From: Virgibacillus sp. MSP4-1
GTDB lineage: Bacteria > Bacillota > Bacilli > Bacillales > Alkalibacillaceae
Length of the DNA stretch: 64,000 bases
Reading direction: 5' to 3'
Assembly: GCF_010092505.1 (NCBI RefSeq)
Contig: NZ_CP048021.1
Coordinates: 1,240,001 to 1,304,000, forward strand
A program made the position numbers and the translations under genes. This document shows positions 1 through 9,213 of this stretch, piece by piece; the first letter of the stretch is position 1, and the number at the start of each line of letters is the position of its first letter. A model generated the notes under the pieces. The model saw only the letters and a program-made list of their open reading frames with translations, did no database searches and was not told where the DNA came from.

Positions 1-660
1 AGATACTATTTCTAATATACGTTCTGCTACCTCATTTATTGTATAGGAAGTAGTGTCTATCTCTATGGCATCCTCTGCCTTTATGAGCGGAGAAACTTCC
101 CTCTGTGAATCGATCTGGTCTCTTCTCTGTATCTCCTGCTTTAATTCCTCTAAGTTGGACGGATACCCTTTTTCTATATTTTCTTTATGTCTTCGCTTTG
201 CTCTTTCATCAACGGAAGCAATTAAGAATACTTTCACTTCAGCATCTGGAATAACATGTGTTCCAATATCACGTCCATCCATAACAACGCCTCTGCTTCT
301 GGCTAATTGCTGCTGCCTCTTCACCATTTCCTCACGCACTTCCTTATGTTTGGAAACATCCGAAACATGGTGTGTGACTTCCTGAGAGCGAATTTCATGG
401 GTTACATCAGCATCATCCAGATACACAAGCTGCTGTTCATCGTTTTGTTTAAACTGAATGCTTGTATGATTTAATAATTCCACTATTTCTGTTTCGTTAT
501 CTGCATTCAGCTGGTGTTGTATGGCTTTTAAAGTTAGTGCTCTATACATCGCTCCAGTATCAATATATACATAGGATAGATGTTTTGCAACAATTTTTGC
601 GACAGTGCTCTTCCCGGCTGCTGCCGGTCCATCAATCGCAATGGCAATATCTTTTTTCAT
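1..660 (-). CDS. cmk: Cytidylate kinase, C-terminus cut by window edge
   Basis: Transfers phosphate from ATP to CMP or dCMP in the cytoplasm, recycling CMP from RNA and lipid metabolism. Read on the minus strand from ATG at 660, the protein opens with [19 protein letters not shown], a glycine-rich P-loop at about residues 9-18, followed by [12 protein letters not shown], typical of bacterial CMP kinases. An AAGGAGG site lies 10 bases before the ATG. The frame stays open to base 1 (last visible residues [10 protein letters not shown]), giving 220 codons; the family is about 220-230 residues, so only a few residues and the stop are missing. It is preceded on the same strand by ypfA and ypfB, as in B. 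subtilis, with a hairpin terminator between. Confidence 0.95.
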   Translation of the reverse strand, partial: MKKDIAIAIDGPAAAGKSTVAKIVAKHLSYVYIDTGAMYRALTLKAIQHQLNADNETEIVELLNHTSIQFKQNDEQQLVYLDDADVTHEIRSQEVTHHVSDVSKHKEVREEMVKRQQQLARSRGVVMDGRDIGTHVIPDAEVKVFLIASVDERAKRRHKENIEKGYPSNLEELKQEIQRRDQIDSQREVSPLIKAEDAIEIDTTSYTINEVAERILEIVS

Positions 661-734
661 ATATAGTATTCCTCCTTGCACGCGCCCGGCCACAAAAGTC
701 CTGGACCCTTTCATCCTGAAACAAACACCTCTTA

Positions 735-763
735 CAAAAAGAAATAGCAGGCAGGCCCTGCTA
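735..763 (-). terminator. Terminator after ypfB
   Basis: On the minus strand TAGCAGG and CCTGCTA form a 7-bp stem with a 5-base loop, followed by TTTCTTTTTG. It lies between the ypfB stop and the cmk start, so cmk probably has its own promoter. Confidence 0.7.
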
Positions 764-815
764 AATTCTTCTTAAAAATCATATCATACAGAGAATCATT
801 GGTCTATGAGGTTAC

Positions 816-962
816 TCAGAATAATTTTTGTACCCCAATATATTTATATACAGGATTGATATATGTATTGATGTCAGTATGAATGACCAGCCATTGAGTA
901 AGAATCAGCAAAAGAAACAGAAAAATTAATGTCCACTTTAAGATCCGCTCGAACCGAATCAT
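816..962 (-). CDS. ypfB: Small membrane protein, YpfB-like
   Basis: A 48-residue protein beginning MIRFERILKWTLIFLF and ending GVQKLF. Residues about 9-26 form one hydrophobic membrane segment, followed by a polar tail rich in Tyr and Ile. The start is fixed by GGTGGAGG four bases before the ATG. It sits 22 bases downstream of ypfA, matching the ypfA-ypfB-cmk order of B. subtilis, where YpfB is also a short membrane protein. No biochemical role is known to me. The name rests on position, size and topology rather than a distinctive motif. Confidence 0.75.
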   Translation of the reverse strand: MIRFERILKWTLIFLFLLLILTQWLVIHTDINTYINPVYKYIGVQKLF

Positions 963-984
963 AGACCTCCACCTTTTTTCCTTA

Positions 985-1674
985 CTATCCCCGATTCCTT
1001 GTTGAATTATGCCGGTTTCTGGTTATTCTCTTTTTATCAATCTGCTTTTGAAAACAAAAACGAATCATCTGTTCCCGGTCATCTGTGGAAATTTCATCAA
1101 ACATAAGAGAAGTGACCATTATATTTGACTGCTTTTTAATTTGACGCATAACCTTAGCGTACGCATGCACGTATTGATATTCCTTGTTTTTAAAAGGTAA
1201 TACAACCCATATATCCAGCTGATCATTTTTGTTCAATTTGATATGATCAGGTGTACGTATAGCCAGTCCCCCGCCACTTACATCGATGGTCGTCGTAGTA
1301 AAAGCAGGTACATCTCTTCTTTGCGGATGAACCGAAACATCCAGTGCCACTAATACCCGGACGTAATTTCGTCGCTGCACAGAGGTAAAGGATTCTTCTG
1401 CAGGAATGGATAGCGCTAATACTGGTATGGAATTAATCTTTTTGCGCTTCATCACTTGAGCAGGAAATGAGTAGACCACCTCATCTTTGCCGACAAATTG
1501 GACATTAAATGAACGGCCTTCAATGAAAAAAGAAGTACGGCCTGTGTCATCATTCACAGGATACTGTATCAGGCATTCCTCATCATCCATGTCTATAATT
1601 TTACTGGTGTAGCTTTGTATGGACTGTCCACCTTCCTCTATATATGACAGGGACAATACTGTTCCAACTTTCAT
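985..1674 (-). CDS. motI: PilZ-domain c-di-GMP receptor (flagellar brake, YpfA/MotI family)
   Basis: A 229-residue cytoplasmic protein with an N-terminal YcgR-like beta domain (about 1-95) and a C-terminal PilZ domain (about 100-210). The c-di-GMP binding signature is complete: an arginine motif in QRRNYVRV (about residues 119-126) and DVSGGG about 30 residues later. In B. subtilis the orthologue (YpfA, also DgrA or MotI) binds c-di-GMP and restrains the flagellar stator protein MotA, slowing swimming. The last ~20 residues are Arg/Lys-rich. Start ATG at 1674 follows a GAGGGGA site. Gene order with ypfB and cmk downstream and ypeB upstream agrees with the assignment. Confidence 0.88.
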   Translation of the reverse strand: MKVGTVLSLSYIEEGGQSIQSYTSKIIDMDDEECLIQYPVNDDTGRTSFFIEGRSFNVQFVGKDEVVYSFPAQVMKRKKINSIPVLALSIPAEESFTSVQRRNYVRVLVALDVSVHPQRRDVPAFTTTTIDVSGGGLAIRTPDHIKLNKNDQLDIWVVLPFKNKEYQYVHAYAKVMRQIKKQSNIMVTSLMFDEISTDDREQMIRFCFQKQIDKKRITRNRHNSTRNRG

Positions 1675-1746
1675 GGAGTTCCCCTCTTCCCTTTCGCTTA
1701 CTTACGGACATTTACACCGTGATACATTCATTATGACAAATAATCT

Positions 1747-1793
1747 CAAAAAAGAAAAGGAAAATGAGAAACCAGTTGGTCCTCCCATTTTCC
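1747..1793 (-). terminator. Terminator after ypeB
   Basis: GGAAAATG at 1759-1766 pairs with CATTTTCC at 1786-1793, with an extra inner stem (ACCA/TGGT), followed on the minus strand by TTTTCTTTTTT. It begins just after the ypeB stop and closes the sleB-ypeB unit. Confidence 0.8.
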
Positions 1794-1800
1794 TGTAAAT

Positions 1801-3141
1801 TTAAGCAGATGTATCAAATTTTACTTCGGTGGACTTCAAGCGCTCGACCCTTTCCTCAAAACCATCGGAGGCATTTATAAATATACGGTATGTGTCTTCA
1901 CCTAAAGTACCTAAGAATTCATAGACAAGAACCTCTTCTCCTAAGTCATTATCAATAACAGCCAGTGATTCTTCCTGTATTTCAACATTAGGATTAACTT
2001 CTTTTTTGGCTTCCTCCATTGTAATATCAGGTTCATTGACATCACGTTCCTGATGATTGACTAAAAAATCCCTTGCGGACAACCCAACCACATCCCCGTT
2101 ATCCAGAGCAACTTTTACCTGAACGGAATCCGGATATATTCGTACATCATCCTGATTATAAGCAAATGAATAGACACCGACATTACTGTATTCCGCACTA
2201 TTATAGGCCTCCATATTCTCATAGCCCAGTCCTTTTAAGAATTGTTCCGCTTTTTTCATCCCGTCATGAAGGCCAATGGATTTTTCTCCAATGTCCCGGT
2301 TTAAAATCATCGAAATAACATACCCGCCTTTTTCGGTAATATCCATATATCCGTGTTTATTGTCCTGTTCAAAGGATGCACTATAAACCTTTATATCTGA
2401 GCCATCACCCGAGGACGTTATTTTTAAATCTCCGTCTTTCAACTGAAAAACGTCCCCCGCTATAGACTTCACTTCCTTTTTATTAATGTTCCCGCCTTCT
2501 AATTTGATTTCCTTATCATCATTCTTTGATACACCATTCAACTGCTCCTGAAAGCTGCTTTCCGAGAAGGTCTCTACATTTTTCTCAACAGTTTTAAAGC
2601 CGTCTATAATCGTATTATCGGCAGGCTGATCATGATTAACCAGTGCCAATTGTACATCCATCCATCTTAAATTATTTTCCAATGCCAGATGCTGGACATT
2701 ACGCAGCTCCCGCTTAATCTCACCGGACTGCTGATAAAGCTTTTCCAGCATTTTGGTTTCTTCATCGTTCAAGGGCTCTTTATCCAGCCCCCTCACAGCG
2801 GTACGATAAGAGAAATCCCCAATATTAGACAGAAACTCCTCTGTTTTATTAAAAGGTAATAAAGATAGTGGGAGCTGTCCTACCTCAGAATGGGCATCAG
2901 AGGTGATTCGCCATATTTCCGCCAGCTGGGGTGATACGCTCCTCGGGGAATTCATGGCTAATACCGTGCCGATTTTGTCATGCAAGGAATCAATATGATA
3001 GGTTAAATCATGGAAGGATCGCTGGTAGTTATTTTCTGCCTGAATCAAAATAGCATTTTTCTCCTGGTGTTCCTGATATCCCCAGAATGCAGTTCCTACA
3101 ACTGCAACGGACAGGACTGCGATAAATAGCCAGCGTAGCAT
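1801..3141 (-). CDS. ypeB: Germination protein YpeB
   Basis: A 446-residue protein with an N-terminal uncleaved signal/anchor (about residues 4-22, LFIAVLSVAVVGTAFWG), a mostly helical N-terminal half and a C-terminal half built of PepSY/YPEB-like units (for example the segment around DITEKGGYVISMIL). YpeB is needed for SleB to be assembled and kept stable in the dormant spore, between inner membrane and cortex. The gene starts 15 bases after the sleB stop with an AAAGGAGTGAG site, so the two are co-transcribed. Length matches the ~450 residues of B. subtilis YpeB. Expected expression is in the forespore. Confidence 0.93.
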   Translation of the reverse strand: MLRWLFIAVLSVAVVGTAFWGYQEHQEKNAILIQAENNYQRSFHDLTYHIDSLHDKIGTVLAMNSPRSVSPQLAEIWRITSDAHSEVGQLPLSLLPFNKTEEFLSNIGDFSYRTAVRGLDKEPLNDEETKMLEKLYQQSGEIKRELRNVQHLALENNLRWMDVQLALVNHDQPADNTIIDGFKTVEKNVETFSESSFQEQLNGVSKNDDKEIKLEGGNINKKEVKSIAGDVFQLKDGDLKITSSGDGSDIKVYSASFEQDNKHGYMDITEKGGYVISMILNRDIGEKSIGLHDGMKKAEQFLKGLGYENMEAYNSAEYSNVGVYSFAYNQDDVRIYPDSVQVKVALDNGDVVGLSARDFLVNHQERDVNEPDITMEEAKKEVNPNVEIQEESLAVIDNDLGEEVLVYEFLGTLGEDTYRIFINASDGFEERVERLKSTEVKFDTSA

Positions 3142-3156
3142 CCTCTCACTCCTTTC

Positions 3157-4050
3157 TTATTTACAAAAGATATGCTTCCCAATCTTTTTAATTTGGGGTC
3201 TGGACCAAATCCAGTCTGACGTGGCTGTCGCAGGATTAAAGTAATACAAGGCGTTCCCTGAAGGATCCATTCCGTTCAGAGCGTCAATAACAGCCTCCCT
3301 GGCCTTATCATTTGGTTCCAGCCAGATCTGTCCATCAGCAACAGCTGTAAAGGCTCTTGGCTCGAAAATAACTCCTGAAACGGTATTTGGGAATGTTGGA
3401 CTTTCCACCCGATTCAGGATGACGGCAGCAACCGCTACCTGTCCTGTATACGGTTCTCCCCTGGCCTCACCATAGACGGCATTCGCCATTAATTTAATAT
3501 CATTTTGCGAGTATCCTGATGGTACATTTACAGAAGTTGGCTGTGGCGGTGTATTGTTATTTTGCTGATTCCCTTGATTTTGCTGCTGATTATTCTGTGG
3601 CTGATTTCCTTTTTGTTGTTGCTGCTGATTTGACTTACCGTTTCCACCCTTCTTTTTGGTTTGCTGTTCCAGAGGTGTTCCGCCATAATACGTGAATTCT
3701 CTTCCATTTCTCAGTTGCTCGTGTACCCATTGTTTATTATATTGACTTGCTTTTTCCAGCTTATTTTTGGTAGCCGATCCTACTAACCCATCTACCTCTA
3801 ATTTATAGTCAGATTGAAAGTTCCGGACAGCCCAATAGGTACCCCAGCCAAATAAACCATCAATTTTCCCCTTGTAAAATCCTAAGTATTGTAATCTTGA
3901 CTGAAGTTCGATTACATCATCTCCTGAAGATCCCTTTTGCAAAATACGGGGACTAAAGGCTTCCGATTTCTGTACTTCAAAGCTTGATAGAGGAATGATC
4001 ATCATGAGTAAAAAAACAATGGAACATAAAAGAAACTTTTTGCCATTCAT
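3157..4050 (-). CDS. sleB: Spore cortex-lytic enzyme SleB
   Basis: A lytic transglycosylase that cuts cortex peptidoglycan at muramic-delta-lactam during germination. Order: signal peptide (first ~31 residues), a PG_binding_1 domain (about 38-100, with LQSRLQYLGFY and IDGLFGWGT), a Gln/Asn-rich linker (about 138-175), then the Hydrolase_2 catalytic domain from NDIKLMANAVYGEARGEPY, which contains the likely catalytic glutamate. The AGGAGG site leaves one base before an upstream ATG at 4056 but seven before the ATG at 4050, so the latter is preferred (MNGKKFLLCS). A possible forespore promoter (TGTATA, CATATAG) lies upstream but its 20-base spacing is too long to call. Confidence 0.93.
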   Translation of the reverse strand: MNGKKFLLCSIVFLLMMIIPLSSFEVQKSEAFSPRILQKGSSGDDVIELQSRLQYLGFYKGKIDGLFGWGTYWAVRNFQSDYKLEVDGLVGSATKNKLEKASQYNKQWVHEQLRNGREFTYYGGTPLEQQTKKKGGNGKSNQQQQQKGNQPQNNQQQNQGNQQNNNTPPQPTSVNVPSGYSQNDIKLMANAVYGEARGEPYTGQVAVAAVILNRVESPTFPNTVSGVIFEPRAFTAVADGQIWLEPNDKAREAVIDALNGMDPSGNALYYFNPATATSDWIWSRPQIKKIGKHIFCK

Positions 4051-4120
4051 CTTCATGCCTCCTGAGATTAAAGCATTTCTTTCTGTCCCCTATATGTTTT
4101 GTTGAAAACAAACTTTTATA

Positions 4121-4159
4121 CAAAAAAAGAAGCAGTCCTGTTTTTCCAGGACTGCTTCT
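4121..4159 (-). terminator. Terminator after prsW
   Basis: A 12-bp perfect stem (GAAGCAGTCCTG with CAGGACTGCTTC, 4129-4158) with a short loop, followed on the minus strand by seven T residues. It abuts the prsW stop codon. Confidence 0.92.
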
Positions 4160-4848
4160 CACACTGTTTTTTTGTTTTTCTGAAAGTGTAATACTTGTCG
4201 TTTTTCCGTATAATCATTTGCCCGTTTTACTCTCCGCATCGCAAACACCCATAAGAACACCATAAACGGAATCATTACATATATCCAATTGCTTTGAATC
4301 GTTTGTAATAAAAAATCGTAAATGCCATGGAGAACGGAGGGTATGAAGAGAGCTACAGTGATCATACGATAGGATTTTACCGGGTAAAATTTATTCCTGC
4401 CCATATAATACCCCATGATGGCACCAAATAAAGCATGGGAAGACACCGGAAAGACAGCCCGGCTTAAAGCATACTCAATACCATTCGCGAACAAGTATAA
4501 GAGATTTTCCAGACTGGCAAATCCCAAACTGATAGCTACACCGTAGACAATCCCATCATAATGATTGTCAAAATGAACATGTTCATAAATCACATATAGA
4601 AAGATAAACCATTTGAAAAATTCCTCTAACATACCAGTCAGAAGAAAACTTTGAATAAATGGATGCTGTCCAACATCCTCGACAGAAAATCCATATTGAA
4701 TAAACATAATAGGAAAAACAAGTAGCGCTCCGAATATAAAAGCTCTTAACACCATAGATAAAGGCTCGGAGTCAAAGCGGTCTTTTAAATAGAAAAAGGT
4801 TAATAGTGCGAAACCCGGCGCAATACTGGCGGATATTAAACCGACCAT
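4159..4848 (-). CDS. prsW: Intramembrane protease PrsW (YpdC)
   Basis: A polytopic membrane glutamate-type protease; in B. subtilis it performs the first cut of the anti-sigma factor RsiW, releasing SigW under envelope stress. About 229 residues with some eight hydrophobic segments. The conserved glutamates appear in GMLEEFFKW and again in ASLENLLY, with a conserved histidine in SSHALFGAI and one in LHGIYDF, matching the PrsW pattern. The start is the ATG at 4848 (MVGLISAS), placed by a strong GGAGGAG site; an in-frame TTG 24 bases upstream lies before that site. No rsiW is in the window. Position between sleB and ansA/bdr matches B. subtilis ypdC. Confidence 0.9.
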   Translation of the reverse strand: MVGLISASIAPGFALLTFFYLKDRFDSEPLSMVLRAFIFGALLVFPIMFIQYGFSVEDVGQHPFIQSFLLTGMLEEFFKWFIFLYVIYEHVHFDNHYDGIVYGVAISLGFASLENLLYLFANGIEYALSRAVFPVSSHALFGAIMGYYMGRNKFYPVKSYRMITVALFIPSVLHGIYDFLLQTIQSNWIYVMIPFMVFLWVFAMRRVKRANDYTEKRQVLHFQKNKKTV

Positions 4849-4930
4849 TTTGACTCCTCCCCCAATCTCCAATCTTATTTTATCCTATCATGAATTCAGG
4901 GGGTTGAAAATACTATATTTTTACAAATAC

Positions 4931-5893
4931 TTAAAATTGCCCGGGTATATTTTTACATCCCGATGCCAGAAGTACGGCTAATTTAATGCGGGCTTTTTTA
5001 CTATCATAATCCTTTCCAAGGATCACACCCTCTTTAACCAATTGATGTGCACTACCTTCATAATCATAGGTTGTATATACAGCTCCCTCTTCAGAACTGG
5101 TGGTAATCACAACCTTAATACCTTCAGCTATGCTGCGTTTAATCTCAGGCATCATTAAAGGGGGCACCTGTCCTCTTCCGACACCTTCAAGTACAATCCC
5201 CTCTGCGCCATTTTCTCTTGCGGCTTTAATCAATGTCCCTTCACCATTAATATAACATTTAATAATATCGACTCTGGGGACAGAATGCGCCACGGAATAC
5301 GTCTCCCGTTTCAAAGGCTTTTGATATACATACACCTCATCATTGTCAATAATACCTAAATAACCAAAACCGAACGCATTAAAGCCCTGGATATTTGATG
5401 CATGCTCTTTTTTTACATACTTAGCAGCAAAAATCCGTTCGTTAAAAACGACGACTGTGCCGGCGTTTCTTAAATCATTGCTTTGAGCTGAATAAATAGC
5501 ATGTCTTAAGTTAATATATACATCACTGCCTAATTCTCCCGGGGATCGCTGTGAGCCAGTCACTACAACAGGCCGCGCATCATGAATGGTTAAGTCGAGA
5601 AAATAGGCTGTCTCCTCAAGCGTATCTGTACCATGGGTAAGGACAATTCCATCAACATCCTCATCCTCAAAGTAAGAATAGATTCTGCTTCTGATATCCA
5701 TATAATCCTCAAAGGTTAAATGCATACTCGGCTTCTGCAGCATGGAATCAACTTCTACATGAATATCTCCCGGTAAATCACATAATCCAGCCAGCTCTTC
5801 ACCGGTTAGTGCGCCTGAAGTTAATTTGCCTGATTCCTCATTAACCGCACTGGCTATCGTTCCACCTGTAGTGATTAAAATAACTTTGCTCAT
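4931..5893 (-). CDS. ansA: L-asparaginase, type I
   Basis: Hydrolyses asparagine to aspartate and ammonia in the cytoplasm. The 320-residue protein has both threonine nucleophile motifs: ITTGGTIAS near residues 7-15 and LTHGTDTLEETAYFL near residues 83-97. The N-terminal sheet domain and C-terminal domain are full length for the family (320-330). There is no signal peptide, consistent with the cytosolic type. Start ATG at 5893 follows an AGGAGAG site. The gene ends 15 bases downstream of nothing else in its frame and begins 14 bases after the bdr stop, so it is probably the last gene of a bdr-ansA transcript. Confidence 0.93.
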   Translation of the reverse strand: MSKVILITTGGTIASAVNEESGKLTSGALTGEELAGLCDLPGDIHVEVDSMLQKPSMHLTFEDYMDIRSRIYSYFEDEDVDGIVLTHGTDTLEETAYFLDLTIHDARPVVVTGSQRSPGELGSDVYINLRHAIYSAQSNDLRNAGTVVVFNERIFAAKYVKKEHASNIQGFNAFGFGYLGIIDNDEVYVYQKPLKRETYSVAHSVPRVDIIKCYINGEGTLIKAARENGAEGIVLEGVGRGQVPPLMMPEIKRSIAEGIKVVITTSSEEGAVYTTYDYEGSAHQLVKEGVILGKDYDSKKARIKLAVLLASGCKNIPGQF

Positions 5894-5907
5894 GATTTTC
5901 TCTCCTG

Positions 5908-6891
5908 TTATTTCATTTCTTTTTCTGCAATAGAGCGGGCAATTTGATCCCCATGGAAACGTCCATTTTCAATAAAAATCTCATTATTATTATAGCCTGC
6001 TGCAATCACCCCAGCTATATAGATATTTTCAACATTGCTTTCCATCGTCCTTTCATTAAAATCAGGACGACCTGTTGCTTCATCCATAAGGATACCCATC
6101 GAGGTTAAAAAGCTGTGATCAGGGTGATAACCTGTCATGGCAAATACAAAGTCATTCTTTATCTCCATCTCTTCCTGATTAACCGTATAGAAAACCTTAT
6201 CCTCTGTAATCTCAGTTACCTTCCCATTAAAAATCATCGTAACGATTCCTTTTCGAACTAAAGAGTCAAAAAGAGGTAATATCCACGGTTTAATGCTCTT
6301 TGAATATTCACTGCCCCGATAGATAACGGTTACTCTCGCACCCGCCTTCACTAATTCCAAAGCAGCGTCGACCGCAGAGTTCTTCCCGCCAATCACAACA
6401 ACATCTGTATTAAAATACGGATGTGCTTCCTTAAAGTAATGAGTGACGTTATTCAGATCCTCACCCTTTATACCCATATGATTAGGCTGATCGTAATAAC
6501 CTGTAGCAGCCACAACATATTTGGCCTGATATTCCTCCTGCTTTCCACTTCTTTTCTGCGTTCGTACCAAAAATGAATGATCCATTCCAGTCACACTTTC
6601 CACTTTTTCAAAGGTGTTAATTCTGAGTTGCTCTCTTTCTGCTACTGTTCGATAATACGTTAATGCTTCATTTCGAACTGGCTTTTGCTTTTCTGTGATA
6701 AAAGGGATCTCGCCAATTTCCAGACGATCACTTGAACTAAAAAAGGTCTGGTGTGTTGGAAAGCGGTATAAAGACTGAACCACATTTCCTTTTTCGATAA
6801 CTAATGGATCAATTCCTTGTTTTTTTAATGCCAATGCAGTAGCCAAACCACAGGGTCCAGCTCCAATAATGATGACTTTTTCTGTAATCAT
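5908..6891 (-). CDS. bdr: Bacillithiol disulfide reductase Bdr (YpdA)
   Basis: A flavoprotein of the thioredoxin-reductase fold that reduces oxidized bacillithiol with NADPH in the cytoplasm. FAD binding: IIIGAGPCGLATAL near residues 7-20, with the glycine-rich loop carrying the cysteine characteristic of YpdA (GPCG). A second Rossmann motif, VVIGGKNSAVDAALE, binds NADPH, and YIAGVIAAGYNNNEIFIENG closes the FAD domain. There is no CxxC pair, which separates it from TrxB. The start is placed at the ATG giving MITEKV at 6891, preceded by AAGGTGGAA; an upstream ATG at 6927 lies inside the gudB terminator and is not used. About 327 residues. Confidence 0.9.
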   Translation of the reverse strand: MITEKVIIIGAGPCGLATALALKKQGIDPLVIEKGNVVQSLYRFPTHQTFFSSSDRLEIGEIPFITEKQKPVRNEALTYYRTVAEREQLRINTFEKVESVTGMDHSFLVRTQKRSGKQEEYQAKYVVAATGYYDQPNHMGIKGEDLNNVTHYFKEAHPYFNTDVVVIGGKNSAVDAALELVKAGARVTVIYRGSEYSKSIKPWILPLFDSLVRKGIVTMIFNGKVTEITEDKVFYTVNQEEMEIKNDFVFAMTGYHPDHSFLTSMGILMDEATGRPDFNERTMESNVENIYIAGVIAAGYNNNEIFIENGRFHGDQIARSIAEKEMK

Positions 6892-6914
6892 TCCTATTCC
6901 ACCTTCTTTAACCA

Positions 6915-6954
6915 CAAATAAAAACATCTCCTACCATGTATATAATAGGAGATG
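6915..6954 (-). terminator. Terminator after gudB
   Basis: CATCTCCTA (6925-6933) pairs with TAGGAGATG (6946-6954), a 9-bp stem, followed on the minus strand by TTTTTATTTG. It lies between the gudB stop and the bdr start. Confidence 0.85.
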
Positions 6955-6980
6955 CACATTTGTTAATCAAATTATTTTCA

Positions 6981-8261
6981 TTATATCCAACCACGAAAAC
7001 GAGCTGCTTCAGCCATTTTTCTAACACCAACCATGTATGCAGCCAGTCTCATATCAATTTTTCGATTAACAGAGGTTTCATAAACATTATGGAATGATTT
7101 CACAAGTACCGTTTTGAGCTTTTCCTGAACTTCTTCTTCTGTCCAGTAATATCCCTGGTTATTCTGTACCCATTCGAAATAGCTTACTGTAACACCGCCC
7201 GAAGAAGCCAGCACATCAGGCACCAGAAGAATATCCCGGTCTGCCAGTATTTTTGTGCCTTCAAGGGATGTAGGACCATTTGCTGCTTCCACAACAATTT
7301 TGGCTTTAATATTATGGGCATTTTTTGCTGTGATCTGATTCGCTATAGCTGCGGGTACAAGAATATCGCAATCCAGCTCAAGCATTTCTTCATTTGAAAT
7401 GGTATTTTCAAACAGATTTGTAACGGAACCGAAGCTGTCGCGCCGATCCAATAAGTAATCAATATCCAGACCATCCGGATCATAAAGAGCTCCCTGAGCA
7501 TCAGATATCGCTACTACATTAGCTCCTGCATCGTGCATGAATTTTGATAAATATCCTCCAGCATTACCAAATCCCTGAATAATGACCCGGGCGCCGTTTA
7601 AGTCTATTCCTTTTAATTTAGCAGCTTCTTCAACACAAATGGTTACCCCTTTGGCCGTAGCTGTGTCCCTGCCATGAGATCCACCAAGAACAAGAGGCTT
7701 TCCAGTAATAAAACCAGGGTTATTAAATTCATCAATCCTGCTATATTCATCCATCATCCAGGCCATAATCTGAGAATTGGTAAATACATCAGGGGCAGGA
7801 ATATCTTTCGTTGGTCCCACAACCTGACTTATCGCCCGCACATAGCCACGGCTTAACCCTTCAAGTTCACGGAAGGACATTTCACGAGGATCACAGATAA
7901 TTCCGCCCTTTCCACCACCGTATGGTAAATCTACAATGCCTGCTTTTAAACTCATCCAAATTGATAGTGCCTTTACTTCCTTTTCATTGACCTCCGGATG
8001 GAAACGAACTCCGCCCTTCGTAGGCCCTACTGCATCATTATGCTGAGCACGGTATCCTGTAAAAACTTTTATTTGACCGTTATCCATCCTTACGGGTATT
8101 CGTACAGTCATAATTCGAACGGGTTCACGCAATAACTCATAAGCTTCCTCTGGATATCCCAATTTATCCAGTGCTTTTTTAATAACTGTTTGAGTAGATT
8201 TTAGCGCATCTAGATTTTCGCTTTTTTCATTTGACGATTCTGCTGGTTTGTCGGCAACCAT
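6981..8261 (-). CDS. gudB: NAD-dependent glutamate dehydrogenase, intact
   Basis: Oxidatively deaminates glutamate to 2-oxoglutarate and ammonium. The 426-residue protein has the substrate-binding PYGGGKGGI motif with the catalytic lysine (about residue 125 onward), KGGVRFHP, the dinucleotide fold IQGFGNAGG and VEAANGPTS. B. subtilis laboratory strains carry an inactive gudB with a 9-base duplication near the active site; here EVKALSIWMSLKAG reads once, so the enzyme looks active. Start ATG has an AGGAGG site 7 bases upstream. Neighbours bdr and mecB flank it; in B. subtilis gudB also adjoins the mecB paralogue ypbH. RocG is the alternative name, but position favours GudB. Confidence 0.92.
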   Translation of the reverse strand: MVADKPAESSNEKSENLDALKSTQTVIKKALDKLGYPEEAYELLREPVRIMTVRIPVRMDNGQIKVFTGYRAQHNDAVGPTKGGVRFHPEVNEKEVKALSIWMSLKAGIVDLPYGGGKGGIICDPREMSFRELEGLSRGYVRAISQVVGPTKDIPAPDVFTNSQIMAWMMDEYSRIDEFNNPGFITGKPLVLGGSHGRDTATAKGVTICVEEAAKLKGIDLNGARVIIQGFGNAGGYLSKFMHDAGANVVAISDAQGALYDPDGLDIDYLLDRRDSFGSVTNLFENTISNEEMLELDCDILVPAAIANQITAKNAHNIKAKIVVEAANGPTSLEGTKILADRDILLVPDVLASSGGVTVSYFEWVQNNQGYYWTEEEVQEKLKTVLVKSFHNVYETSVNRKIDMRLAAYMVGVRKMAEAARFRGWI

Positions 8262-8317
8262 TTGCTTACCTCCTATGAATTATCAGTAACATCATCATAC
8301 CATGACTTTCAGAAATT

Positions 8318-8345
8318 AGTATACACATTCATATTTAATATGCAA
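8318..8345 (-). promoter_or_regulatory. Likely sigma-A promoter of gudB
   Basis: On the minus strand TTGCAT at 8345-8340 and TATACT at 8323-8318 are 16 bases apart, about 57 bases before the gudB start. Rest of the 263-base gap 8262-8524 shows nothing I can name. Confidence 0.5.
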
Positions 8346-8524
8346 CAGTTACTAGAACATTTTCAAGATTTAGATAGATACAAAACTGTAAGCGATTTCA
8401 TTATAGTTGATATTCATTAAGGTTTCAATAATATTTAACTAGTTTTAAAACGATTTTCTGCTCTACACCGATTGGTTACCCTTTTTGCTGAATCGATAAA
8501 CCCGAAAACTCATGAGAATTGACA

Positions 8525-9097
8525 TTATAAAAAGTAACTTTGGATTACCTGTACAGCATCATTTTCTACAATCAGCCTGCCATATTCTCTAAGACGTGCA
8601 GAAGTAACTGTACTTGGTGAAGAGAACTCCGACATGACCGCTATAACATTTTCCTTATTCAGATACTGTAAATCTTCATCAAATAATTTCATATAGTAAT
8701 GATGATTCCAATAAAAAACAGATGCTTTCTGTATACCTAAATGGGTAAGGTGGCTTGAAACTTGAATGACAGATTCAAAGTCAGTAAAACAGTACATAAA
8801 TTCTTTATTTTGATCGAGAGTGACTTTCATTTCAATGTATTCTTCGTCAATGTATTCCATATCCTGTGTAACGACAATCAGCATACCTTGAGCATGTAAC
8901 ATATGGACGTTTACCAGCAGATTTCCGTCAATTTCCATACCAATTTCATCACTGGCCTCAAACAGCATATCCTGAAACATTTGATGAGTCTTAGGAAAGT
9001 CATACCACAGTTCATCCTTTGTAAAACCTCTTTCCATTAGATCATCAAAGGTTAAAAATATTTTAAATCGGTTAGAATCCAGGCGCTCAATACGCAT
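8525..9097 (-). CDS. mecB: MecA-family ClpC adaptor, MecB (YpbH)
   Basis: Adaptor protein that delivers substrates to the ClpC-ClpP protease and supports ClpC oligomer assembly. At 190 residues it has the typical N-terminal target-binding part (MRIERLDSNRFKIFLTFDD then RGFTKDELWYD), an acidic middle section (EYIDEEYIEMK) and a C-terminal ClpC-binding domain from about residue 105. The N-terminus resembles the MecA family start MxIERxxxxxxKxxxxxxD. Its position next to gudB is that of the B. subtilis paralogue ypbH (mecB) rather than mecA, which lies near spx. Start ATG follows GGAGGTGG. Confidence 0.85.
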   Translation of the reverse strand: MRIERLDSNRFKIFLTFDDLMERGFTKDELWYDFPKTHQMFQDMLFEASDEIGMEIDGNLLVNVHMLHAQGMLIVVTQDMEYIDEEYIEMKVTLDQNKEFMYCFTDFESVIQVSSHLTHLGIQKASVFYWNHHYYMKLFDEDLQYLNKENVIAVMSEFSSPSTVTSARLREYGRLIVENDAVQVIQSYFL

Positions 9098-9213
9098 ATA
9101 ACCACCTCCAAAAACTTAACTTTCATTGTCGTCCGTATGCCGATTATAGCATGAAGTTCACTTACAATTATTTTATGTATCCATTAACAGGAAAGTTTCA
9201 AATTTTGCACATT

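Noticed and set aside
3520-3650. Gln/Asn-rich tract in SleB as a repeat element or frameshift
   Set aside because: It is the variable linker between the peptidoglycan-binding and catalytic domains, in frame on both sides.
4090-4125. Sigma-G promoter before sleB
   Set aside because: TGTATA and CATATAG are present but 20 bases apart, outside the usual 17-18.
7950-8010. Cryptic gudB duplication as in laboratory B. subtilis
   Set aside because: The active-site region reads once without the 9-base repeat; the enzyme is full length.
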